Origin: JACCTH01 sp050741915
GTDB taxonomy: Bacteria; Actinomycetota; Acidimicrobiia; Spongiisociales; ZC4RG35
Assembly: GCA_050741915.1 (NCBI GenBank)
Contig: JBOGEX010000135.1
Coordinates: forward strand, 20,892-84,891
Direction: 5' to 3'
DNA: 64,000 nt
This document shows positions 53,543-61,942 of the stretch, one piece after another. The notes below the pieces were generated by a model. The model had not been told where the DNA came from. It did no database searches and saw nothing but the letters and a program-made list of their open reading frames with translations. Position 1 is the first letter of the stretch, and every line of letters begins with the position of its first letter. The translations under genes were made by a program, and so were the position numbers.

Positions 53543-54043
53543 GTGACAATTCACAACGAGCATCCGTTCCTCCCGCCTCCGGAAGCGAGGGATCGAGCCC
53601 GTCAGTTGCGAGGCCGCCTGGCCGGTCCGGTCACCATCGTTACCGCCGGAGACGACGGGATGACCGCCTCGGCCGTTCTGGTGCTGGAGGGTTCTCCACC
53701 GCGGCTGGTCGTGGCGATCAACGAGTCGTCCGATTTCTCCGAAGCTGTCAAGACCACGGAACGCTTCCTGGTCCATGTGGCGGGGCAAGACCATCGCCGG
53801 CTCTCCGATCGTTTCGCCGAGATCTCGCCGTCTCCGGGAGGTCTCTTCACTGGCCTGGAGGTATCGGAAACCGAGTGGGGACCATTAATCGGGGGTTTCG
53901 AGAATTGGGCGGGCTGCCGGCTCGAGGCCTCCCTTCCGATTGGCTGGCAGATGCTGTTGGTGGCCGAGATCGAACATACCCAGCTCGGCGAGCTCGATGA
54001 TCCCTTGCTCTATTTCCGCGGGCGCTATCGCTCCCTGGGCTAA
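53543..54043 (+). CDS. Flavin reductase-like protein
   Basis: This 166-residue split-barrel protein has GPVTIVTAGDDGMTASAVLVLEGSPPRLVVAINESSDF at the N-terminus, RFLVHVAGQDHRRLSDRFAE and a final YFRGRYRSLG, as in the flavin reductase/FMN-binding family. It is distinct from the one at 14564. It starts with GTG, 7 nt after the PHP gene, and lies upstream of rimO. The partner monooxygenase is unknown. Confidence 0.78.
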   Translation: MTIHNEHPFLPPPEARDRARQLRGRLAGPVTIVTAGDDGMTASAVLVLEGSPPRLVVAINESSDFSEAVKTTERFLVHVAGQDHRRLSDRFAEISPSPGGLFTGLEVSETEWGPLIGGFENWAGCRLEASLPIGWQMLLVAEIEHTQLGELDDPLLYFRGRYRSLG

Positions 54044-54052
54044 ATCTGATTG

Positions 54053-55369
54053 ATGTCCGCACCCACCTTCTGGCTGACAACGCTCGGCTGTGCCAAAAAT
54101 CAGGTCGACTCAGAGAAGGTCCAAATGCTGTTGGCCGAGGCCGGTTACGGAGCTGCCGCCAGCGCAGAGACCGCCGACGTGGTCATGGTCAACACGTGCG
54201 CCTTTATCGAGGAGGCTCGCCGCGAATCGGTAGAGACGATACTCGATCTTGGCGACGTGAAAAAGCCGGGAGCGCGCACCGTCGTCCTCGGTTGTATGGC
54301 CCAGCGATTCGGGGTTGAGGTGGAGCAGGCCCTACCTGAGGTCGACTCTGTTCTGGGACTGGATCGATACGGCGAGCTAGTGGGAGTTGTCGACACCCTG
54401 ACGGAAGGGCCGCACTGGCGACCGGTCCGGCTGCGAAAACCTGTCATGGACCTACTCCATGTCGTCAATCGTCCGACGCCCGTTATGCCGTATGCGTACG
54501 TCAAGGTGGCAGAGGGCTGCGACAAGCCATGCACATTCTGTGCGATTCCCCTCATCAGGGGAAAACAAAGATCGCGCCGACCCCCGAACGTGATCGAAGA
54601 GATCGAAGGTCTGGTCGGTGCCGGGGTGTCCGAGGTCGTACTGGTGGCACAGGATCTGGCGGCCTACGGCCGCGACATCGAGGCTCCGGGCGACATCGTC
54701 GACTTGCTTCGTCAGGTGTCGGCGGTCCCTGGTCTGCGGACAGTGAGACTCCTTTACCTCTATCCGAAGGAGATTCGCCCCCGGCTCGTCGAGGAGATTG
54801 TCACCAACCCCAAGGTGGCAACCTACTTCGATCTCAGCCTGCAGCACTCCACGCAGAGGCTGCTGCGAGCGATGAAAAGGCCCGGCAACGGCGAGCGATA
54901 CCGCGAGCTCGTGGAATCGATTCGCCAGGCAGATCGGAGGGCGGCGCTCCGCTCGAGCTTTATCGTCGGATTCCCGGGAGAAACCGATGACGACATCGCT
55001 GAATTGGAGTCGTTTCTCATCGATGTGGGCCTCGATTGGGCGGGCTTCTTCCCATATTCGGCCGAGGAAGGCACCCCGGCCGCCCAGCTTGAGGGACGGC
55101 TTTCCAAGTCCGAGGTCGAAGAGCGCCTGCGGCACCTGCAGTCGGTCCAAGAGGAAGTCACCGCCACTACCAACCTCGACCAGGTGGGGCAGCGCCATCG
55201 CGTTCTGATCGATCAGCTCGAGGACGGAGTGGCGGTTGGGCGCTCATACCGACAGGCCCCAGAGATCGACGGGGTGATCACGCTCGATCGCGGAGCACCT
55301 GGAGAATGGGTCGAGGTCGAAATTACCGCCGCGCTGGGTCCCGACCTCGAGGGCGTTGTGCACGAGTGA
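54053..55369 (+). CDS. rimO: Ribosomal protein S12 methylthiotransferase RimO
   Basis: This 438-residue enzyme has an N-terminal UPF0004 domain (TLGCAKNQVDSEKV, NTCAFIEEAR), the radical SAM motif CDKPCTFCAIP at about residue 157 and a C-terminal TRAM domain from about 370. IRGKQRSR after the Cys cluster is typical of RimO rather than MiaB. It adds a methylthio group to an Asp of ribosomal protein S12. ATG 54053 was chosen; TTG 54050 is one codon earlier. It overlaps cinA by 4 nt. Confidence 0.92.
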   Translation: MSAPTFWLTTLGCAKNQVDSEKVQMLLAEAGYGAAASAETADVVMVNTCAFIEEARRESVETILDLGDVKKPGARTVVLGCMAQRFGVEVEQALPEVDSVLGLDRYGELVGVVDTLTEGPHWRPVRLRKPVMDLLHVVNRPTPVMPYAYVKVAEGCDKPCTFCAIPLIRGKQRSRRPPNVIEEIEGLVGAGVSEVVLVAQDLAAYGRDIEAPGDIVDLLRQVSAVPGLRTVRLLYLYPKEIRPRLVEEIVTNPKVATYFDLSLQHSTQRLLRAMKRPGNGERYRELVESIRQADRRAALRSSFIVGFPGETDDDIAELESFLIDVGLDWAGFFPYSAEEGTPAAQLEGRLSKSEVEERLRHLQSVQEEVTATTNLDQVGQRHRVLIDQLEDGVAVGRSYRQAPEIDGVITLDRGAPGEWVEVEITAALGPDLEGVVHE

Positions 55370-56610
55370 TCGTCGAGATTGTGGCTGTAGGGACCGAGCT
55401 CCTCCTTGGTCAGATCACGAATGGCAATGCCGCCACGATCGGAGCGGCCTTGGCCGAGGCGGGCGTCGACGTCCATCACTCGGTCGTGGTTGGAGACAAC
55501 CTGAAACGGGCCGCGTCGGTGTTCGCCACCGCCGTTGCTCGATCCGATGCGGTCATCGTCACCGGGGGAATCGGTCCCACCCAGGACGATCTCACCCGAG
55601 AAGCGATCTGTACGGCCTTCGGATTGGAGATGAAGTTCTCGGAGGAGTACGCCACCGTCCTCCGGATGAGATGGGAGAGCATGGGTCGAGAGATGCCGGA
55701 GTCGAACAGTCGGCAGGCCGAATACCCAGCCGGGGCCGAGATGTTGGCAAACCCCAAAGGCACCGCACCCGGGTTGTCCTTGATCGCCGAGGGGACCCCG
55801 ATCTTCGTGTTGCCCGGAGTTCCGGAGGAGATGCTCTATCTACTCCATCGTGAGGTGTTGCCCCGGCTGGTGAGAGATCGGGGAGGGGACTCGGTGGTCC
55901 ACAGTCGGGTGCTCCGCAGTTGGGGACGGTCGGAGGCTCAGGTTGGGGAGTTGCTCGATGACCTCTACCGGGGGAGCACCAATCCCTCGATCGCCTTCCT
56001 TGCTTCCTCGGGTGAGATCAAAATTCGAATCACCGCCAAAGCGTCAGACCGCGCTACGGCCGAGGCTTTGATTGATCCGGTCGATGCCGAGGTGCATCGA
56101 CGGCTCGGCAGCTCTGTGTTTGGTCGAGACGACGACACTGTTCAAGCCGTTATCGCCCGCGATCTCACCGAAAAAGGCTGGACCATCGGAACCGCCGAAT
56201 CCGCCACGGGCGGATTGGTGGCCGCCGAATTGAGCTCCCTCCCTGGTTCTTCGGCTTACTTTCGTGGTTCCGTGGTGGCTTATGTTCCCGACCTCAAGGA
56301 GTCGCTCCTTGCTGTTGTTTCCGATTCTTTGGTGAGTGAGGAGACGGCGCTGGCGATGGCTGTCGGGGCCAGGAAGACCCTCGGTGTAGACGTGGCGATT
56401 GGGATCGTGGGCTCGGCCGGTCCCGATCCTCTTGAGCAACCGGTGGGAACGATGATCGTTGCCGTGGCCACTCCCGAGGGAGAACGAGCACATACGTTGC
56501 GTCTCCCCGGAGACCGAGAACGGGTTCGGGCATACGCCACCACCGGGGCATTGCACCTCACCCGGCTGGCGATCGAAGGCCGCTGGTGGTCGCCGGGAAG
56601 GATCGTCTGA
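55366..56610 (+). CDS. cinA: CinA family protein
   Basis: This 414-residue protein has an N-terminal molybdopterin-binding-like domain (VGTELLLGQITNGNA, VTGGIGPTQDD) and a C-terminal nicotinamide-nucleotide amidase domain (TAESATGGLVAAEL, IGIVGSAGP, PVGTMIVAVA). CinA recycles pyridine nucleotides; it is often co-transcribed with recA, which lies 7 kb downstream here. The loop after AGP is shorter than in well-known members. The GTG start overlaps the rimO stop. Confidence 0.92.
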   Translation: MIVEIVAVGTELLLGQITNGNAATIGAALAEAGVDVHHSVVVGDNLKRAASVFATAVARSDAVIVTGGIGPTQDDLTREAICTAFGLEMKFSEEYATVLRMRWESMGREMPESNSRQAEYPAGAEMLANPKGTAPGLSLIAEGTPIFVLPGVPEEMLYLLHREVLPRLVRDRGGDSVVHSRVLRSWGRSEAQVGELLDDLYRGSTNPSIAFLASSGEIKIRITAKASDRATAEALIDPVDAEVHRRLGSSVFGRDDDTVQAVIARDLTEKGWTIGTAESATGGLVAAELSSLPGSSAYFRGSVVAYVPDLKESLLAVVSDSLVSEETALAMAVGARKTLGVDVAIGIVGSAGPDPLEQPVGTMIVAVATPEGERAHTLRLPGDRERVRAYATTGALHLTRLAIEGRWWSPGRIV

Positions 56611-57143
56611 GAAGGCTCTTCCTCGCCGTTCCACTCGGCGAAGAGGCGAGGGCGATTCTCAGCCAGGCGTTGCCGCAGCTTCCGGGCAAGGTCGTCCCAC
56701 CCGAGAATTGGCACCTCACCACCAGATTTCTCGGCTTCCTCGATCAAGTCACCGCGGAGAGGCTCTCGGGTGACATCGATCAGGCAGACCTCGGTTCGAC
56801 ATTCGAAGTGAGCCTCGGAGAGATGGGGGCGTTTCCTCGCCCCCTGCGCGCCACTGTGCTGTGGCTGGGCGTAGATGAGGGACGGTCGCGACTGGCCGAT
56901 CTGAACATGATTTGCGAAGAGGCGGCGCAGGCAGCGGGCGTACCCGCCGAGGAACGGGCCTTCACGGCTCACCTCACTCTGAGCCGTATCCGGCCACAAC
57001 AAGACATACGGGCGGTGATCGACGCCTATCGACCGATGCCGCTGTCGTGGAAGGCCGATCGGGTCGTCCTCTACGAGAGCAGGCTCGGCCGAGGCGGCGC
57101 GGTCTATACCCCGCTCGAGGAGTTTCCTTTTGATGACAGGTGA
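56586..57143 (+). CDS. thpR: RNA 2',3'-cyclic phosphodiesterase (2H family)
   Basis: This 185-residue member of the 2H family has two HxT motifs, HLTTRF and HLTLSR, with RRLFLAVPL at the start. ThpR opens 2',3'-cyclic phosphate on RNA and was first described as a 2'-5' RNA ligase. The GTG start overlaps cinA by 25 nt. The stop TGA is followed at once by family-1 repeat copy D and then by the IS110-type element. Confidence 0.88.
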   Translation: MVAGKDRLRRLFLAVPLGEEARAILSQALPQLPGKVVPPENWHLTTRFLGFLDQVTAERLSGDIDQADLGSTFEVSLGEMGAFPRPLRATVLWLGVDEGRSRLADLNMICEEAAQAAGVPAEERAFTAHLTLSRIRPQQDIRAVIDAYRPMPLSWKADRVVLYESRLGRGGAVYTPLEEFPFDDR

Positions 57144-57187
57144 TTCTGTGGGCGGTGCCGTCGGTTTCGTCGGCTAAGAACCCTGGG
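57144..57187 (+). repeat. Family-1 palindromic element, copy D (interrupted by IS110)
   Basis: TTCTGTGGGC, CCGTCG-N4-CGtCGG and AACCCTGGG match the other copies. After CTGGG the sequence turns into IS110-type DNA. The remainder, CTGGGTTCGC, reappears at 58658-58667 on the far side of the IS. Joining them gives an end (AACCCTGGGTTCGC) identical to copy A. Confidence 0.75.
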
Positions 57188-57199
57188 ACGTAAATACGG

Positions 57200-58437
57200 T
57201 TAAGCGGCCGGTGACACCTCGACGCGGTGACCCAAGGCCTCGAGTTGACGGATGAGTTGGCGCGTGCGGCGTGGGGGATCGTTATCTCTTTGGGTCCATT
57301 GAGCTCCAAGGTCGTTGTAGGGCTGGTTGGTGGTGAGGATGTGCCAGCAGATGGTGAGAATGTTGTGGGCGATGGCCAGCACCGCTTTCTTCTTCCCAAT
57401 CCGGCGGGCGAGCTGCCAGAAGCGGGTCTTGAGATAGCCCTCCCCTCGGGTCCGGGCGCTAGCCCAGGCGGCTTGGGTGAGGGCATCGAGGAGCCAGGTA
57501 TCCCCCGGACGGGTCCTGCCCGAGCGGTGTTTGCCGGCCGACTCGTTGTTACCGGGACAGAGCCCCGCCCAGGAGGCGAGATGGCCCGCGGTGGGGAACC
57601 GGGACATGTCAGGGCCGATCTCGGCCATGATCACCTCGGCGGTCCTCTGCGCCACCCCGGGAATCGTGCAGAGCAGATCCCGGGGCTCGGCAAAAGGGGC
57701 CATCAGCAGCTCGACCTCGTCATCGAGAGCCGAGATCTCGGCGTCTAAGAAGTCGATGTGCCGAAGCAGGTGGCGCAACATCTGGGCGTGATGATCCGCA
57801 AAGCGCCCCTCCAGGGCTTTGAGCAATAGGTCGACCTTTTCCCGCAGCCGTCCTTTGGCCATCCCCGCCAACACCGCCGGGTCGCGTTCACCGGCGATGA
57901 GCGCTTCGAGCATGGCCCGACCCGACACCCCCAAGACGTCGGAGGCGACCGACCCCGGCTTGATGGCAGCATCCTCCAGCACCTTCTGCACCCGCAACGA
58001 CTCCCGGGTTCGGTCTCCGATCAGCCGTTTCCGGTAGCGGGTGAGGTCACGGAGCCGGCGGATCGGGGGGGAAGGGACAAAGGAGGCTCGTAACAGCCCC
58101 GCCTCCAGCAGCTGGGCCAGCCAGGCGGCGTCGGAGACGTCGGTCTTCCGCCCCGGGACCTGCTTGACGTGGCGGGCGTTGACCAGGTTGAGCTCGAGGG
58201 GGGTCTCCTCCAACACCGCCCACACCGGCTTCCAATAAGAGCCGGTGGCCTCCATCGCCACCTCGCTCACCTTCTCGGCCAAAAGCCAATCCGCCAGCTC
58301 CTCCAATTCGGATAGAAAGGTCCCGAAGGTGCGGACCTGCTGGCGACGCTGGCCGTTCTCATCGGGGGAACAACACAGACCGTCACCTCCTTCTTGTGCA
58401 CATCCAACCCCGCACAGCGGGTCACCAGCAGTTCCAT
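57200..58437 (-). pseudogene. IS110-family DEDD transposase, frameshifted
   Basis: It begins MELLVTRCAGLDVHKKEV (first catalytic Asp), then shifts frame at a run of five G (58364-58368, five C on the coding strand) where six would restore the frame. It then continues FGTFLSELEELADWLL, EATGSYW (Glu), KTDVSDAAWLA (Asp/Asp) and the C-terminal domain with PGNNESAGKHRSG, which holds the serine nucleophile. Joined length is about 412 residues, normal for IS110. A homopolymer error would look the same as a real mutation. Confidence 0.85.
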
Positions 58438-58657
58438 CGGCCCTCCTTCTCTCTCTGCACCGAGACGGCGCCGTTCGAGGGGCCGGACAAACAAACGAGT
58501 CTGGGACACGTGCTCGAAGCAACAATCAGGGATACCCCACCGGCCCCACGGTCATGCTGGGTTACGGGCTCGACCGCACCAAGGGTTAACGACCTGCCGA
58601 ACGACATGACGACAATTTTCATTCATCGCGGACGTCGCCGCCAGGCGTCATGAATTG
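58438..58657 (-). ncRNA. Candidate bridge-RNA region of the IS110 element
   Basis: IS110-family elements encode a structured bridge RNA in the non-coding end upstream of the transposase that pairs with donor and target DNA (established for IS621). This element has such a region, about 220 nt long. AGGGTT at 58582-58587 could pair with AACCCT of the inferred target. Folding has not been tested here, so only the position and size support the call. Confidence 0.4.
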
Positions 58658-58674
58658 CTGGGTTCGCAAAATGC

Positions 58675-59022
58675 TCAGGAACCGAGGCGGGAGCGGGTGA
58701 ATTCGACCACCGCCGCCAGCTCCTCGGGGGAGAGGCGGCTGCCAAAGGCCGGCATCCCGTTGCGGCCGTTGGCGACCACCGCCGCCTGGTCGGCTCCATC
58801 CGGAAAGCGCTCGACCATTCGTCCCGCCAAAGGCGGTCCATTGAGCCCCTGGCCAGCACCTCCGTGGCAACCGGAACACCGGGCGGCGTAGATACGAGCG
58901 CCGTCATCCTGCACGGGATCACCCGTCACTGGAGGCTGGGCCAAAAAGAGCAAGACCACGGTCCACGCGGTCGCTGAGATAGTCAGCACTTGGAGCAGGT
59001 CGACGATCTTCTTGAAACTCAC
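58675..59022 (-). CDS. Membrane-anchored c-type cytochrome
   Basis: This 115-residue protein has an N-terminal membrane helix (about 10-30) and a class I cytochrome c domain. The haem motif CSGCH is near residue 50, with Met ligand candidates in RNGMPAFG, and LSPEELAAVVEFTRSRL closes the fold. GTG 59022 follows the preceding stop by one base. It is co-transcribed with the DUF6529-like membrane protein, and the two may form a small electron-transfer module. Confidence 0.85.
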   Translation of the reverse strand: MSFKKIVDLLQVLTISATAWTVVLLFLAQPPVTGDPVQDDGARIYAARCSGCHGGAGQGLNGPPLAGRMVERFPDGADQAAVVANGRNGMPAFGSRLSPEELAAVVEFTRSRLGS

Positions 59023-59023
59023 C

Positions 59024-59599
59024 TCAAAACCCCGGGAAACCGACGGTAGTGAAAAACCAAAATGAACTCGTGAGCCAGAGGACGACGAGAGAGGTGAAGA
59101 CGGTCCCGCCGACGATCGGAAGGAGCTTTCCCGGTAAACGCGATGCCCGCACGGCGAAGACCTTGACAACGAACGCCCCATAGAAGAAACAGCCGAACAG
59201 GGAATGGACGAATCTCCGGGGCTGGGTTATGTCAGGCTCGAAGCCGATCGCCCAGAGGCAGTGGTAAGCGACAGGAAGAGTGGCCAGGAAGGCGAGAGTG
59301 CCCGATAGGCGATGGACCTGGCTGAACCAAGGTGGAGTTGTTCGCGGCCAGCTGATTTTGCCCCACATCCGCAACGCCGTCAGCAGCTGGGCGATCACAA
59401 AGAGAATCACGATGGTGGCCATCCAGGCCTTGAAGGCCAGGGTCGAACCGAAAAAGACGGTGACGGTCTGCTGGCCGGCAGGGTCGTGGACCTGCCCGTA
59501 GACCCCGAGCAAGATCGAGATTGCCGCCCCGATGGCCGCGACGACCAACAGTCTGGTCTGCCAAGGGCTCGGGGTCGAGATCGAGGGAGGTCCGTTCAT
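59024..59599 (-). CDS. DUF6529-like cytochrome b561-type membrane protein
   Basis: This 191-residue protein has five predicted membrane helices. HRLSGTLAFLATLPVAYH places two His about 17 residues apart, and a further His is in RFVHSLFG, a layout that could ligate haem as in b561-like proteins. This pattern fits the actinobacterial DUF6529 family. ATG 59599 was chosen. It is directly upstream of the cytochrome c gene. Haem binding is inferred, not shown. Confidence 0.7.
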   Translation of the reverse strand: MNGPPSISTPSPWQTRLLVVAAIGAAISILLGVYGQVHDPAGQQTVTVFFGSTLAFKAWMATIVILFVIAQLLTALRMWGKISWPRTTPPWFSQVHRLSGTLAFLATLPVAYHCLWAIGFEPDITQPRRFVHSLFGCFFYGAFVVKVFAVRASRLPGKLLPIVGGTVFTSLVVLWLTSSFWFFTTVGFPGF

Positions 59600-59640
59600 G
59601 CGTTGTCGAGGGTACGACAACAGGTTCGGGGGCCGCTAGG

Positions 59641-60477
59641 TCATGAGGCGGAGGGCTGGGCGGTCGCCCTCATCCTGTCGTCCGCTTCCCCTCGGCGTCT
59701 CGAGCCAAATGCAGCCCCGAGCACTGGCCACGGCAACCAGACCAGGAGATGGAGGATCAGAAAAGGCGGCGAAGCCGGGTCAAGAATTGCGTCGGTGCGG
59801 TCGAAACCGGCCTTTGGTACATCTCCATCCATTACGTAGATCCCGGCTATGTCGAACCAGTGCCCACCTTCGACCATGGTGACAACAGTCGTTCCGATCA
59901 GTGTCGCCACCAAAGCCAACGCCCCGGTCACGAGGCCGGCGCCAAAGGACCGTTTCGTGAGGGCGGTGACGAACGCAATCGCAAAAAGCACGATGATCGG
60001 CCCCCAAAGGGTCCACTGCACGATCCCGCTGCGGTCGCCTGCCAAGGCTGCCCGAGATCCGCCGAAAGTGGCGAGGGCGGACAAAACCACGGTCATCAAA
60101 GCCACAGTCGGGCCAGCCCGTCCGGTCGCGATACGCAAGGCTGTCAGGCAGCAGTCGATCGCGAATCGACGCCGCTCACGGCGCATTTCGAGCGTGGCGA
60201 GCTCGGCACGCATCGCGGCCCCCCAGCCCGATTGGAATTCGTCGGGTCCTCGCGTGGCGATCAACAGCAACCGTTCGGAAAAATCTCGGCCCCGAGTCGT
60301 GGCAAAGGCATAGGTAGTTGCTGCTGTGGCGGCCGCGAGCGGACCACCTAGAACGGCAGTGGCCGACAACACCTCGATCACCCGGGCCCCTTCCGCTGGA
60401 CCGAAGGCCATGATGACGACGGCGGCGAGCCCAATCGTCAGTGCCGCCGCCATGCCTGCCATCTGTGCAGGGCTCAC
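59641..60477 (-). CDS. Membrane protein under PadR control
   Basis: This 278-residue protein has six or so hydrophobic segments (for example MAAALTIGLAAVVIMAFG and IIVLFAIAFVTALT) and a charged cytosolic stretch (about 65-105). No family is recognised beyond similarity in layout to permease-like proteins that accompany PadR regulators. It overlaps the padR gene by 4 nt, so it is probably the regulator's main target. The cytochrome gene pair follows 41 nt downstream. Confidence 0.7.
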   Translation of the reverse strand: MSPAQMAGMAAALTIGLAAVVIMAFGPAEGARVIEVLSATAVLGGPLAAATAATTYAFATTRGRDFSERLLLIATRGPDEFQSGWGAAMRAELATLEMRRERRRFAIDCCLTALRIATGRAGPTVALMTVVLSALATFGGSRAALAGDRSGIVQWTLWGPIIVLFAIAFVTALTKRSFGAGLVTGALALVATLIGTTVVTMVEGGHWFDIAGIYVMDGDVPKAGFDRTDAILDPASPPFLILHLLVWLPWPVLGAAFGSRRRGEADDRMRATAQPSAS

Positions 60478-60791
60478 TCGACCGCCTCTCTGAGCCGTCT
60501 GGCTGGCTTTCCGCGATCACCGGTAGGTGAATCACGGTCCAGTCCGGCCACGAGCGCGACGCCCTTCGGCGACAAGCGGTAGAGATGACGGGGCGGTCGG
60601 CCGGGGGGGACATCTTGCTCCCAGGAGGCCTCGACAAGGCCACGCTCGGCGAGGCGGATCAAGATTGGATACACGGTTCCGGCCTTAAGACCGAGGGAAC
60701 GGCAAAGGTCGTACCCGTAGCTCCAGCCTTCCGGCTCCAGACCGTCAAGCACGGCGATGGTCTGAGACGAGAGCCGTCTGGAAGCGCGCAT
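60474..60791 (-). CDS. PadR-family transcriptional regulator
   Basis: This 105-residue winged-helix regulator has VLDGLEPEGWSYGYDLCRSLGLKAGTVYPILIRLAERGLVEASWE and PPRHLYRLSPKG, the PadR core with its beta wing. It lacks the long C-terminal helix extension of subfamily 1, so it is of the short type. It usually represses its own operon, here including the overlapping membrane-protein gene. The inducer is unknown. Confidence 0.9.
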   Translation of the reverse strand: MRASRRLSSQTIAVLDGLEPEGWSYGYDLCRSLGLKAGTVYPILIRLAERGLVEASWEQDVPPGRPPRHLYRLSPKGVALVAGLDRDSPTGDRGKPARRLREAVE

Positions 60792-60895
60792 TTCAATTAC
60801 TCTACATAGATAGAGTTTCGAGGACTGAAACTCGCCGTCGATTCTTGGTGCGGTCTTTAAGCTCGATCGGCGATGGTGCTTCTGTTAGTGAGTTC

Positions 60896-61834
60896 ATGAC
60901 CACCCGACCGTTGGATGCTCCCCTCATCGAGCGGACCGATCCGGCTTTGTCCAGACCGCTCCTAGCCACTTTGATCAGTGCTCGCTCCAACGTCCTCGCG
61001 GCCGGTAAGGCATTGCTCGATCTGCCAGAGTCGTCCCTTGGTGGCGAGTGGAAATGGATCGGAGGCAGTGAACAGGAGGTGCGTTACGGCGCCTACCGGG
61101 CGGCGGAAGCTCTCGAGGGTGCCGAGACTGCAGCCCGCCTCATCCTCTCCTCAGGCGAGCCCGCCGAAACTCAGGCCAGCCGGATCATTGGTCCGGCTAC
61201 GGCTGCCCGTTGGGATCTCCATGGACTGCTGTTCGCGATCGACGAGAAGGCACTCGACTCCGAGCCCGGCGGCGAAGAGTGGACAATCCGTCTCACCATG
61301 GGACACATCATTTCGGGTCAGCGCGCCTATGGATGGGGGACGGCGTGGTGGCTCGCCAACCCGCATGACGTAGGTGATCCCGATCTTCCGCCCGGAATTC
61401 CGGATGAGATGTGGGAGACCTTGCCCGACGAGGCCACCACCGAGGCCGAAGGGAGTGTGGAGGAGCTACGCATTCGCCTGGACCAGGTTTTGGACCTCAG
61501 CGCAGAGCGTCTGGCCGGACTAGCGGACGAACGGCTGCAACTGGCCGCTCGATGGAGCGGATTCCCCGTCGATGTCGGCTTCCGGCTCGGCCGCTGGTCC
61601 TCACACATCCGTGAGCACACCATCCAGATCGAGAAAACGTTGGCAATCCTCAGCGTTTCCTCCGACGAGCCCAAACGGCTGGCGCGTCACGTCTTGTCTG
61701 CCTATGGGCGGGCGGAGGCAGCTGTCTTCGGTCGTCGCCCGGGAGTTGGGACGGATGAGGCAGCGGCGCGGATTGCTGAGGGTGCAGCCGAGGCTCGGGC
61801 CGCCATCACCTCAGCCGCCAGCGCCACCCGGTAG
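60896..61834 (+). CDS. DinB-superfamily-like protein
   Basis: This 312-residue, mainly helical protein has WTIRLTMGHIISGQRAYGWGTAWWL, and SSHIREHTIQIEKTLAIL later, matching the metal-binding His pattern of the DinB/YfiT-like fold. No enzymatic motif beyond this is seen. An Ala-rich helical tail ends the protein. ATG 60896 was chosen over an earlier in-frame GTG at 60845. It is divergent from padR. Function unknown; thiol-transferase or metal-dependent hydrolase roles are known for relatives. Confidence 0.6.
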   Translation: MTTRPLDAPLIERTDPALSRPLLATLISARSNVLAAGKALLDLPESSLGGEWKWIGGSEQEVRYGAYRAAEALEGAETAARLILSSGEPAETQASRIIGPATAARWDLHGLLFAIDEKALDSEPGGEEWTIRLTMGHIISGQRAYGWGTAWWLANPHDVGDPDLPPGIPDEMWETLPDEATTEAEGSVEELRIRLDQVLDLSAERLAGLADERLQLAARWSGFPVDVGFRLGRWSSHIREHTIQIEKTLAILSVSSDEPKRLARHVLSAYGRAEAAVFGRRPGVGTDEAAARIAEGAAEARAAITSAASATR

Positions 61835-61942
61835 TGAAGCCTCGCCATCTCGTCCTGATGGTCCGATGGAGGTCGTCGTCGGCTGCTGGTGGGCGCTGCC
61901 AAGCTCAACTAGTTTTGAGCGTGGCCGCAGAGGAGAACGGAA

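Larger units (their letters stand above)
57183..58662 (-). mobile_element. IS110-family insertion sequence
   Basis: This is a unit of about 1.48 kb with one transposase gene and a non-coding region of about 220 bp upstream of it. No terminal inverted repeats are seen, as expected for IS110. The ends are inferred from the 5-bp string CTGGG shared by both junctions (57183-57187 and 58658-58662) and from the restored family-1 repeat when the element is removed. Exact boundaries within those 5 bp cannot be fixed. The transposase is frameshifted, so this copy is probably immobile unless the shift is an assembly error. Confidence 0.75.
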
